In this document: positions 1-11,350 of the stretch, one piece after another | Numbering within the stretch: the first letter of the stretch is position 1 | Layout of the letters: every line of letters begins with the position of its first letter | Origin: Cymbidium sinense | Taxonomy: Eukaryota > Streptophyta > Magnoliopsida > Asparagales > Orchidaceae | Length of the DNA stretch: 64,000 bases | NCBI GenBank assembly: GCA_021442155.1 | Contig: CM038215.1 | Coordinates: forward strand, 279,360,413 to 279,424,412 | Reading direction: 5' to 3' | Notes under the pieces: generated by a model | Told to the model about the DNA's origin: nothing | The model's input: the letters and a program-made list of their open reading frames with translations, nothing else | Database searches by the model: none | Translations under genes and position numbers: made by a program

Positions 1-40
1 AGTGAAGAATCCAAGTGTGTTTTATTTTTTTGGAAAATCT

Positions 41-1060
41 TTGAAAATAGGATTCTTAGCAAATTTGATTATGCTAAGAAAATCTTAAAGTTTTTCATTT
101 GTTTTGGATATTTTGATTTTTTTTTTTTAAATTAGGACCTTTAGCAAATTTGGGTATGCTAAGGAAATCCTAATGTGTTTCTTTTTTGTTTTGATTTATC
201 TTTGATTGAAAGTGGAGATTTTTCTTTAGCAAATATGGTATGCTAAAGATGAAATTCCACTTAATTTTGTGAAATGGAAATTTTACTTAGCAAATTTGAG
301 TATGCTAAATGAAATTCCAAAAGATGTATTTAAAATTTTTGGTTTTGAACTTGGAGACTTCACTTTAGCAAATTTGAGTGTGCTAAATGAAGTTCCAAAT
401 GTGTTTGGAAATTTTTGATTTTAAATTTGGAAACTTCAGTTAGCAAATTTGAGTATGCTAAATGAAGTTCCAAATGTGTTTTGAAATTTTTTATTTTTAA
501 TTTGGGAACTTTACTTAGCAAATTTGAGTATGCTAAATGAAGTTCTAAATGTGTTTGAGAATTTTTTATTTTGAATTTGGAGACTTTATAAGTGAAGTTC
601 CAAATGTGTTTGAAAAAAATTTTGGTTTTCAGTTTGGAAACTTCACTTAGCAAACTTGAGTATGCTAAATTAAGTTCCAAATGTGTTTGAAAATTTTTGA
701 TTTTGAATTTGGAAACTTCACTTAGCAAATTTGAGTATGCTAAATGAAGTTTCAAATGTGTTTGGAAATTTTTGATTTTGATTTTGGAAATTTTACTTAG
801 AAAATTTGAGTATGCTAAATGAAGTTCCAAATGTGTTTGAAAATTATTGGTTTTGAATTTGAAAACTTCACTTAGCAAATTTGAGTATGCTAAATGAAGT
901 TCCAAATGTGTTTGAAAATTTTTTGGCTTTAAATTTGGAAACTTCACTTAGCAAATTTGAGTATGCTAAATGAGTTCCAAATGTGTTTGGAAATTTTTTG
1001 ATTTTGAATTTGGAAACTTCACTTAGCAAATTTGAGTATGCTAAATGAAGTTCCACATGG
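41..1060 (+). repeat. Hairpin minisatellite array, about 75-bp units (copy 1)
   Basis: About 13 units. The core is TTAGCA, a 9-11 nt loop (AAATTTGAGTA type), then TGCTAA. It is flanked by complementary arms such as GGAAACTTCA on the left and TGAAGTTCC on the right, so each unit can form a stem of roughly 14 bp. TTAGCA starts at 365, 440, 515, about 646, 722, 872, 949 and 1023, giving a period of 74-77 bp in the regular part; units before 365 are more diverged. One unit near 588-600 has lost its hairpin. Two looser hairpins follow at about 1290 and 1375, the second with arms CCATTCAATA/TATTGAATGG. Confidence 0.9.
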
Positions 1061-1420
1061 GTTTTGAATTTTGAAAATGTGATTGTTAAGTTTTGATTTT
1101 TGAAAACAAATCTTCCATTTCACAAATTTGGGTATGTAAGAATGGAAGCCTATTTTATTTTTGAAATATGAAAATTTTGTTTTGTGTGCGATTATTACTT
1201 TTGAAAGAGGGAATTCCAACTTAATCATATATGGAATATATTTGAGTGGGATTTCCAAAAGATTTTATTTTTATTTGGGAATGAAATCCTCATTCAATAA
1301 ATTTGGATATATTTAATGGAGATGTACATATGTACTTTTGGAAAATTTAGTTTTGTTTGAAAATGAAACTTCCATTCAATAAGTGTGGGTATATTGAATG
1401 GAGAGGTTCAAATATGCTTT

Positions 1421-4400
1421 TTGAAAGTTTTGTTTTAATTTTAATTTTTATTTTTTTATTTTTTTGGAAAAATGATTGTTCATTTTATTTTTGAAAATGA
1501 AATCTTCATCAAAGTGAATTGAGGGAAGGTGTTCATTTGTGCTTTGGAAAAGATTTTTAATTTTATTTTGAAGATTCCTACATGTGACAATTATGAGAAT
1601 TATTAGATGAGGGTGATTTAAGAAAATTTTATGGAAAATATTTTATTATGTGCTTTTTGAAAGAGTGCTTTTGAAAAGCAAGATTTTTTTATGAAAAATT
1701 TATTTTGTCTTATTATTTTATGAACCTTTCTTTATCATAAAGATGATAAAGAGGAAGTCTTTAAATATTTTCTTTTATTATATTTTCATTTTTACCCATT
1801 GGAGAATCAACGGGGGTTTTAAGACCAACACAGGGTGAGGTCCTAAAACCTAAAGATGTTGGCTAACTTAACCTAAGGATGAAATAAGCTAAGTGCCAAA
1901 TGAAAGAAAGATAGTCTTGGGTTCATACAAAAGTACAAACCCACTATCGATACTTAGAGATAATGATCATTTACCAAAGATGGAGAGAGGAACCATCCCC
2001 AGTGGAGTCGCTAGAAAAATCTGTGGGGGAAAATTTACATTCCTGAATGTCCTCCTCATCATCTACTCCTCTTTCCTTTCTGAGGTGGAAAGATGATAAA
2101 TGAATGAGAACACAAGGAATATAAATTGCCTTGGTCGGACACCACGCAGATCCATAGATGTACTTATTAGGGTGATGAGGTATGATATTGAGGAGAGATA
2201 TACTATCTCAAAGATAGAAATCACCACCCTACAATGGACCCAGTCACCAAAATAAGGACTCCTAAAACGCTAATTCTTCATGAAGATTATTCCCTACTTT
2301 ACATGAAAAGTAAAGCAAATTTATTTTAAATCGGTTAAGTTCTATAGGCAAGCCTCATAGTTAATTGCATCCTAAGTAATGAGAATTCCTTAGGAAAACT
2401 CTCGATTAAGGTAAATGATTGTTATCTCTAAAGATTTTAATAGGGTAGAACTATCAATCAATTAGCTCATTTTGGAAATCAAATGGATTGTTCAAAGAGA
2501 GAATTATTATCGAAGTCAAATGGAGATAAGTAGGAGATGCTCACGATGCTACGAAACCTAGCGAGCATCTCAAACTATCCTATGATTGGGCATTATATTT
2601 TTGAAATTGATTTAATTTATTTAAGTTGAATTTTCATTAAAAATCTAGGACTTATGATTTTACAACACAATATTATGGAAATGCCTAAGAAGTGAAGATT
2701 TATGCTTAGGGCCCATAAAAGGGAGAAGCAATCTTAGAACCTAAATCTAGGGAGCTTTAATGAGGGCCAAAAGCATAACCTAAATCTAAGGTGAAAATGG
2801 GTAATTGGTTTGCCTACACAAGAGAGGACAAACCACCCAACTGCTTGGACTTACAACTCTGGGGCCGCCAACTAACTCTCTATAGTTTTAAATTCATGTA
2901 GGCAATTCATATGTTTTATGCAAGATAAGTTGTTATTTATTTAGAAAGAGACTAAGTCCTTAAACTCACCCTAAAGAGACTAGATTGTAAAGGGCATGCT
3001 TCAAATGACCTAAATCTAATACAATTTTCATATTATTTTTTATTTTTGGACAATCATTTGACTCGGATAAGGATTCATATGCCTAATGCATAAAAAAAAA
3101 AGATTCAAAAATCAATGAAGGAAGGAGGGGTATTTCCACCATGGCTCTCACAAGTCAAGCCAATTTTCTCTAGCAAAGGTGGAAGCCCTCCAATCAAGAG
3201 TGAAAATAATATGCATTGGTGCATGATATTATAAAAGAAGTACTCATCTACCTAATGGGTTGTTAATTTTTTATATTGATTTTATGCCTAAGCTTTAGGT
3301 GAGGTTATGAGTTCTTAATTTTAGTTTTGAATTATTAAGTTTGGTAATAGATTTATTTTTCTCTAAGAGCCTAATCAACATCCAGACCATACATAAAGCA
3401 AGGAATAAACTAAAAAAATGATGCCACTTAATGCACAAGCTAAACAAATCATCAAACAATTTATAAAGCAAAGCGCAAAAGAATAAGAGGCCAATTTTGG
3501 TTGGGCACCACCGCACAAACCCAAAAACAAAATGAGTAGGCAAGCTCTACACATATACAACCCAAATTATAAATGAATTAAATACAATTAAGCAAGGAAT
3601 TCATTATTATGGGGTCTTCAAGCTTTATTTATGCATTCTTCTTCTTCTTTCTTCTTTTGGTTCTTTCTTTTGGATGGTTGGAAAGTGGATGCTTTAAAAG
3701 CTTCACATGGTACATAAGGCAAAATCTTATGACCAATGCTCATCCTAATCCCTATAACAATCATTCCAAAATCCTAATTGCAAATATTACATGAAAAGAG
3801 AAAAGATGGAAATCTAACTAACACTTGTAAAATAGAGATTAGTTAAAACAATCCAAACAAATCCCAAGCATGTATATTGGACTTATTACCCCCACATGGG
3901 TGACTAAGTCCACTTGGCCTATTGGATTATGCTTAGGGGTATAAGCACCTGCACAAAAAAAAGTATTTATATTTTAATTTATTACAGTTATAATCCCTAC
4001 GTAAGATAATATGACTAAGATCGCCTCTACCATTCAATCTATGCACATGCACCCTAACATCCAGTCTAAAATATTACATCATAAAATAAAAGCAAACATC
4101 AATCCATGCACCACCCTAACTTAAAGCTAGAAGTTGTGACTTAGCCGATTGAGTGTGCTCTAGAGGTTTGTGTGACATGCTTAGCTATGGCTTTAAGTTA
4201 GAGTTTTCTAAGTGTGAAGAATGTTCAACTTATGGGAGGGTTTCATTTAAGTTGTTTAAAAGTTTTGGGTTAATTTTGTGTTTTGATTAGGTTCAAATGA
4301 ATCCTAGAATTAATTACTAAGTTATAAAGAGAGGGAAAGAGAAGAGAACTTCTCTTTCTTTCCCTAACCTAAGTAATTTCTAAAGTGGATTCATGTTTTT

Positions 4401-6419
4401 ATTTTATTTAGTGAATGTTTTATTACGTGTTTTAATTAATCCTAAGTTTAGATGAACTCTAAGCAAACCTATTCAAAAGAAAGGCATTTTAAGATTAAGT
4501 AAAGTGAAGTAAAATTCAAAAAACACACATTACTTCATTTCTTTCCTAACATGTATAACATGCATATGAATGGATCCTAGGCATATCTATACATACCAAA
4601 TGAGAATATTTAGCATACTTAATGATACATGCTAAGTGAGTTACTTAAGAAAATTTGGATGCTTATGATGCATGATTTTTATTAAGTAGAAAAAAAAGTT
4701 TCTTATCCAATTTTCACATGCACATATGAGTGTATGAAAGGCATAAGTGAGTACGGCATCATTATTAGCACCAAGGGTGTAAGGTACAAGACCTACTTGG
4801 GGCTACTTAAATCCTCAGAACCCGGGTTGTCCTAATTATACCACTTTCTTAAATACAAACATGTGTACCAAAGAAATGAATGGAAAAGAAAGAATGCAAA
4901 AGTTTGTGTTAGTTGATTTATTTTTGTTTATGCAATTTATATGTATAAGTGTAGGTATCTTTCTTAAGTAATTGCATAGGAATGAATAGGATATGGATTA
5001 GTTAAGTGTTAGGCTCTTTCAAATGAACCATACACTTTACCAAATCCTATTCAAAACTATACTAAAAGAGGGGAGAAGGAAAACCTACACTAAGCACATC
5101 CTTATATTTTTCTCACATGCAAACTTATAAGTAAAGTATAAGTAGAACACTTTTAGTTTTCATAATTAATTTATATTTTTTGAAAATAATTTGGATTTAA
5201 TAGTGATAATAGCCACTCATATTCTACTTTAGCCAAAACATGCAATTTGATATAAAGGAAATATTTTCATTTTAAATTTGATTTTTGAAAAGCATGGATG
5301 CATGAAATCATATGACACATATTTACCATGTTAGTAATGAATTAAAGTAATGAAAGCATGTAAATACATTCACTTAAATTAATTCTTAAAGACAATCTGA
5401 AGAAATAAGAAAGCTTAAAGCAAATCAAAGTTTATTTAATGTGATTTTTATTTGAGTTTGAATTTTATTTAATTTGAGAAATGTGAGTTGAGTTTATTGT
5501 TCCTAACCCATTCCCACATATGTTGGATATTATTCTTCAATTTTTAGATGATTAGATCCATTTTAAATTTTGATTAGGTTAAGGTAGGAATTAAGCATGT
5601 TAATTACCCCTTTACCTACACCACCTTAGCATAGTTAACCAAATAATTATGAGCCAATGAGATAACTTAAAATCTCACAAGGAATTTAAATTTGCAATTC
5701 ACCTAGGAAGAAAAGGGCCTAATGCAATTTGGGTTAATTAAGCTAAGGGGTTTAACTTAAGTAATTTCAAAACACCCCTCACACATGTGAGTTGAATCTT
5801 GATTTCCTTAATTTTACTTAGGCCCTTGAACAGCTAAGTATCTACTCAAGAAGGATTAATTAAGTTATGGAAAGTTGTAGAATTTTGTGAAATTAATTAA
5901 AAGGGTAATTAGTGAATTAGCCCTTAATTAAAAGAAGATTAAGGAAGAAAAGGGGGTTTAAGGAATAGCTTGGGTGAAATGCCCCAAAATTATTCTCTAA
6001 ACCTCCTATTCACTGAAATAGACCTTAATCAACTTCAATAAAAGGTTAAATCACTAATCAAATCTTTAATTAACCTTAATTACATTAAGGGGTAATTAGG
6101 AAATGAATTAGCAATTTTCTCAATAAAGCCACCAATAAATCCCAAGAAAATTATGTGAGGCAAAAGTCTTCTCCCAAAATGAACTCAAGAAATTTGAGAT
6201 TAATCAGTGGACCAATTAGTGAGTGATTAGCAAATTAAGATTTCCAATAAAACCCAAAATCAAAAAAAGACAATATTCAAAATCCATTAAAAATAATTTT
6301 AGAATATCCTAGATTGAATTATCTTTTAGTGGCAATTCTAATTTTTCTTTAGAGAGATATGAATTTTAGAAGTTTATAGGATTAATTAGAATTAAATAAA
6401 CCATAATTAATTCCCTAAT
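1421..6419. other. Non-coding AT-rich body of repeat copy 1
   Basis: No coding region is supported. 1421-1800 is T-rich decayed array flank. 1800-4000 holds blocks shared in inverted orientation with 11,900-13,930 and 19,870-21,860. 4100-4900 matches the tandem blocks at 10,970-11,350 in inverted form. 5000-6400 is AATTAA-rich. Small ORFs at 3295-3794 fall in shared non-coding blocks and resemble no known protein. Confidence 0.6.
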
Positions 6420-6900
6420 CCTATGGCGCACCACGCAACGGCTGACTTGGTTGCGCTTTACACGCGTCAAGCAACGAGCAGCCACTTAAATGTCACATTG
6501 TAATGGTCATGCACGCTACGCTGGCTCCACCGCTCAATCAAGGATCAAATGCGAATTTAATCTGAGGTTTTAAAAGGATAAAATTGAATATAAAATAGGA
6601 TTTAATCTCGGTCGTCCATCCAAAATGCACAGATGGATGGCTAGAGATCATCCCTATTCTTCCGTGAGGAATAATGGAGACCATCCACTTTCAAAAGGAA
6701 TATCCGAGCTCAGATTGGGATGAAATATTGCACACACCATCTAACCCTAATGGCAAGCACATCTAACAGTCAAAATTCCATGCCATTAAAATTTCTTTCA
6801 CAAAGCTCCACACCACATTGAGTTGAGTGATCAAAAAATACCATACCTCACCGAGGTGATCAATGCTCGATTTAAGAGCTTCATCTTGAGACTAAGCTTT
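6420..6900 (+). promoter_or_regulatory. GC-rich promoter-like block of the long repeat (putative U3/leader)
   Basis: A sharp GC rise inside AT-rich DNA. It holds CG-rich words (GGCGCACCACGC, ACACGCGTCAAG) and, near 6760, ATCTAACAGTCAAAAT. The inverted copy 2 has ATCCAACGGCTAGGATGG at the matching place (10,565-10,585 on the minus strand), followed in both by CTTCACAAAG and a CACCAC-type stretch. Words of the form GATCNAACGG are common near promoters of plant LTR retrotransposons (from memory). Inference: the U3 end or leader of the element. No TATA box could be fixed. Confidence 0.4.
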
Positions 6901-7620
6901 GAAAGTTTTAGCTCGAGGTTGAGTGGATAGCTTTATGGACCAACCCCTCCTGAAGCTCTTTTGATCTAGTGAGTCTTCCTCTTTGGTGCTTGGAAGGGCT
7001 TGGGAAAGCTCGACTGACCCTCCAGGGAGTGTTCAAAGGAATTTGGTTGAATTGGAGTGTAGTGGAAGTTGGCAACTTGAGCTCCCCATTTTATTTAAGG
7101 AAATCAAGAATGTCCAATTTAACCTTCTGTGAAGCTTAAGAACTCTTCTAATGGCTCAACACCTCCTTACTCAATCAATTAGATTAGAATTGAAGTGAAT
7201 TAGGGGAATATATCTCCCTTGTAATCGGATGGCTAAAGCATTTGCCATTTTGATCCAATTGACCTAGAAGGATTATTTGATCTATTGAAGCTTTCACATG
7301 GTGGTTTGGTAGAATGGAATGGTAACTCCCATGTGCTTCAAATTGAGTTGGAGCATGATTCCATGTGGCCATTTATGTGTCGCTTGGGTCAAGTGACCCA
7401 AACCCACGGTTTGGTGCACCACCTCCATAGGGTTTACTTGACCTATTAGGAGAGTATCAAGTAGGTATGAAGAGGGCTTGACCAATTCCACATGGATTTT
7501 ACCAAAATTTATTTTATGGCCTAGAATAGAATGGTCATTTGGGTGATTTTTGAATTTGGACATGTTGGGTATGTTGAGAAAATAGGTTTGGCCAAGTTTC
7601 ATTAGATTTGGAGTTCATTT
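6901..7620. other. Leader-like stretch of repeat copy 1
   Basis: Moderate-GC stretch whose word order (GAGCTTCAT, TTGGAAGGG, TTTGGTTGA, CTCCCCATTTTATTT) is loosely mirrored on the minus strand at about 9900-10,430. Small ORFs here resemble no known protein and are not called. Confidence 0.4.
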
Positions 7621-8500
7621 GGTATGGTTAGGCTCATATCAACCCATTTAGATCAAAATGGATCGACTTGGGTCAAGTTGACCAATTGGTCAAATTGGGT
7701 CAAACCAAGAGTTGGGTCAAGTTCATATGACCATTTGAAATATTTTAATGGCTTTGGTTTGATTCAATTTGGTTTAGGTTTAAATTTGGTTCATATGACT
7801 TCATTTAGGTCAAATGGGTCAAGTTGATCAATTTGACCCATTTGACCTATTTGAGCTTGTCATGGGTAGGTTTAGGTTGGTTAATATGAAGGGTTGGTAT
7901 CTTTGTTTCCAATCAATTTTGGTTATGTTTGAATTTGGCTCAACATAACCCCTTTAGGTCAAGTTGGGTTCAAGGTCAATTGGGCTAAGTTAGGTCTAGT
8001 TGGCCAATTAGGGCTTTGGTCAAGTTCAATAAGTGATTTGGAATAAACTTGACCCATTGGTTTCAATCAATTTGGCTTAGATCAAGTTTCGACACATTTT
8101 AACTTTTTAGGTCAAGTTGGGTCAACTTGGGTCAAGTAGCCAATTGGGCTAGGTTAGGCTCAAATGTTGACTTGGTCAAGTTCAAACACTGATCATGAAT
8201 GAACTTAGATCAGTGATTTCAATCAATTTGGCCTATGGTGGATTTTGGCTATGTTGAGTTTCATTTTGGCTAAGTGTTGACTTAGTCAACCCTTAAGTTT
8301 GACTTAATTTGACCTAATTTGATTGATTGATCATCTCATGATGATTGTTGATCATGATGAGAGGCATAGGTGAGTTTGATTCAATCCAATTTGGTTAGGA
8401 TTAGAATTTGGCTCATGAAAGGGTACTTTAGGTCACTTTAGGTCAAGTGAACATAAGTGGGTCAAATGGCTTGGTCAAAGCGATTTGAGTTTGATTGAAC
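7621..8500. repeat. GGTCAA/TTGACC-rich degenerate repeat
   Basis: At least twenty GGTCAA or TTGACC-type words in under 900 bp, often in tandem (GGGTCAAGTTGACCAATTGG near 7672, GGTCAAGTTGGGTCAACTTG near 8110). The same words in inverted order occur at 9540-9620. TTGAC is also the core of the WRKY-binding W-box; whether that matters here is unknown. Confidence 0.75.
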
Positions 8501-8810
8501 TTGTATATGGACTTATGATTGAAATATAAATTCATTTGCAAGTGGTTTGAAGTCAAATGGATTTTGATTCATTTGACGATTTCATATCCAAAGGAAGAAC
8601 ATGAATGGATTTGGGGTTTGATTTTGAATTGTGAAAGTTGGATTGAAGTTTGTATTTATATTTGGATTCATGATTGAAGGATTGATTGAATCATGAAGAA
8701 AAATTAATAGTTTGGCTTGATTTGAAGTTGATTTGGCTAAGTTTAAGATTTAACTTGAAAGACTTAGGTTGGATTTTGAGTAGATTTGAGTTTGATTTTT
8801 GGAGTTGGTT

Positions 8811-8994
8811 TGATTGATTTGAATTTATATTTCATTTATATTTGTGAATATAAATGGGTTATGAGAAAATTTCATGAATTTGAAGTGATTTGATCATGAT
8901 CTAGGCTAAGTCCTTAAGAAGGGAATTAAAGATTTAGGAAAGAATTTAGAATTTGGAATTTGAATTTGAAATTTGATTTGATTGATTTGAATTT

Positions 8995-9036
<42 letters not shown>

Positions 9037-9125
9037 AATATAAATGAGTGGTGAGAAAATTTCATGAATTTGAATTGATTTGATTTGATTTAGGCTAAAT
9101 CCTTAAGAGGGGATTAAGGACTTAA
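8811..9125. repeat. Tandem duplication of about 165 bp with a (TA)n tract
   Basis: 8811-8940 and 8976-9125 share TTTGATTGATTTGAATTTAT, then GTGAATATAAATG, then GAGAAAATTTCATGAATTTG, then AGGCTAA.TCCTTAAGA. The second copy has expanded a (TA)n run at 9002-9033 between arms TTTATATTTCA and TGTGAATATAAA. Confidence 0.85.
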
Positions 9126-10969
9126 GAAATATTTTGACCTTGGAATTTCAATCATGGGTTTCAATCATGGATTTCAATCATGTGATTTGATTTGAGTTTG
9201 GAGAAAATCAAATAAGATTGATTTGGAGTTTGGGAAAATCAATTAGGATTGATTTGAAATTTGACTTGAAGGAAGGAAGTGAGGAGTGGTTCAAGCTAAG
9301 GGTGGGCAAATTTTCTTAACACCCCTAAGGAATGACCTATTCTTATGGCTAACCCTTCTAAGCCTTTAGGGCTAGGTTGAGTGTCCACCTAATCACTAGA
9401 TATGTCTTAAGACTAAGGAACTCCTAAAGTCTAAGAGAAGTCCTATGTCTAAGGAGGAGGGGTTGAGAGCTCATCCTACAAATGAGATCAACAAATCACT
9501 TGAACTAAAACTCTTCAAACCATCATTTAAACCTAACCCAAGTCTTGGTTTGACCCAATTTGACCAATTAGTTAACCTAATTGGTTTGACCCAATTTGAC
9601 CAATTGGTCAACCCAATATTACCCCTTTTGATCAAATGAATCCAAAACCCATGCCAAACTATGACCCATTGGAGGCTGATCAAACCCAACCCAAAACCAT
9701 CTTGGATCAACCTAAAATCAGGCCAAACCCATTTAGAGCTAAGTCCAATGCAAATCCCCCATGAATCATCTCACACATTGGATTCTTTCCTTATATGGCA
9801 AAGTCCACTCTCCTCTCATCCTTGGCAGCCATCAAACTTCCAAATATAGCATCCCTAAACTTCTTAGCCCACCCTAAAGAAGTTGGGACTTGATGGATAA
9901 AGGGAGGTGAGCAACCACCTCCTTACAACCGAAAGCAACCAAAGCCTAAGCAAGAGATTAGCCAAGATGTTGAGCCACCTCCCAAGAACTCCTCCAACTA
10001 AACCAAGCCATGTAGACTTGATGAGCACTCTTACGCTTCTATATTACAAAATGGAAGCAATCCTCTGTTAAGAAATCATATATCAATTCACATGAGAAAT
10101 GCATCAATTCGAATTGTGAGAGCTTTCATGGGGTAATTCGAGCCTCTTTGCAATCCCTAGAGTGATTCCAAGCTTCCCTCCTTCATCATTTCCTCTTCTC
10201 ATGTGAAATAGAAATAGGGGAGGCCAATCCTGATCAAGCTTGCTCATTTCTCAACCAAACTTCAATTCTTCTTACACACCCCTTCTACGCACCACGTCGA
10301 AGCTACTCAAGTCATTTTTCCAAGCTCCAAAGCCACAGAGGAGGGATTTCGATCGAAGCCAAGCTCCATAGTGACGAAAGTTGATCCACTGAGCGAACCA
10401 AGAGGAATTGGCTTATGTGCTGCTCAATAGGGCCTCATCTTTAATGAAGCTTCCTTAATCGTGTGAGCCATCGGTCTTAACTTTGATGAGGTAATTCCAT
10501 GAAAACTAATCTCTAGCTTAAAGTGGTGTTGGTCCTTTGTGAAGAAAATTTGTATGTGATCCCATCCTAGCCGTTGGATCCTTGTGGATCCCTTGCGTGA
10601 AGGTGTGGGTTGGAGTGAATCTAGCTCGTGAAATCCATCCATGGTCGATGTGCCGCTCATCTCTAAGGGAAGGAGGATCATGGGGCATCCATTCTAATGG
10701 ATCAAATGACATGATATATCATTGTGATATCTATTTTCTCCCTTTAAGTAGATGAGAGATTACATGGGATCAATATCATGTCCGCTGCATTCATTTGATT
10801 TAACAATGGCACGTACTCCATTTGATTTCATTTTTTACATACTTCAATATTAGAATTTAAATGAGACTTTGTTCCATATGTATAAATATTTCAAAAAAAT
10901 ATAACCTTAGCATGATTTTTCATTCAGTTGCTTTGTACATTCATGTGTATTTAAGAAAGAGTATATCTA

Positions 10970-11350
10970 TTCTGATACCGAGGATGCAAGGCTTTAAGTA
11001 GCCCCAAAGAGGTCTTTACCTCACTCCCCTGGTTTAATAATAGTGAAGTACCCGCTTAAAACTTTTATACATTTGAATGTATATTTAGTTAATGAATGAA
11101 AATCTCCTTTTTTTTCTACTAAGAAATGCATGCATTCATATTTGTTCAAGTGATTAAATCGATTGATTACATGGTTTAAAGCCTTCTATCTTATGTTCAT
11201 ATGTATAAGCTTACATATGTTCAATGTAATGTATATAGTTTGGACATCCCAGAACATTTAGGCTTTAGCTAGCCCCAAGAAGGTCATTTGATTATCTCAC
11301 TTCCTAGTTTAACAATGACATGTACCTATTTAATTTCATTCCAATGTATT
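10970..11350. repeat. Two related blocks of roughly 270 bp spacing in copy 2
   Basis: 10,980-11,060 and 11,250-11,330 share GGCTTTA..TAGCCCCAA.GA.GTC, then CTCACT.CC, then TTTAA.AAT, then GTACC. The inverted relative in copy 1 is at 4740-4860 (GGTACAAGACCTACTTGGGG). Confidence 0.7.

Larger units (their letters stand above)
1..8500 (+). mobile_element. Long non-coding retroelement repeat, copy 1 (runs off the left edge)
   Basis: Copy 1 of a long repeat found three times in the window. Seen in sequence: the block at about 2180-2270 (ACTATCTC..AAGATA, then ACCACCCTACAATGGAC, then AATAAGGACTCCTAA) recurs reverse-complemented at 13,700-13,790 and 21,675-21,760. The block at 3890-3925 recurs inverted near 12,140-12,180, and 4740-4860 recurs inverted at 10,970-11,060. 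Order within the copy: hairpin minisatellite, mixed AT-rich DNA, AATTAA-rich DNA at 5000-6400, GC-rich block at 6420-6800, leader-like stretch, GGTCAA-rich stretch. No domain of gag or pol is visible. Inference: a long LTR or the non-coding body of a large LTR retroelement. The plus label only marks orientation relative to the other copies; the right boundary is approximate. Confidence 0.6.

Noticed and set aside
360..947. 195-aa minus-strand ORF taken as a repeat protein gene
   Set aside because: It is the translation of the 75-bp hairpin array, with no start context or unique sequence, and a unit that is a multiple of three opens the frame by itself.
3295..3794. Short hydrophobic ORFs on both strands that look like membrane proteins
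   Set aside because: They lie in non-coding blocks shared between repeat copies. T-rich DNA encodes Phe/Leu runs by composition.
7621..8500. CRISPR-like array
   Set aside because: The GGTCAA words have no constant repeat length or unique spacers, and the window is a plant nuclear genome.
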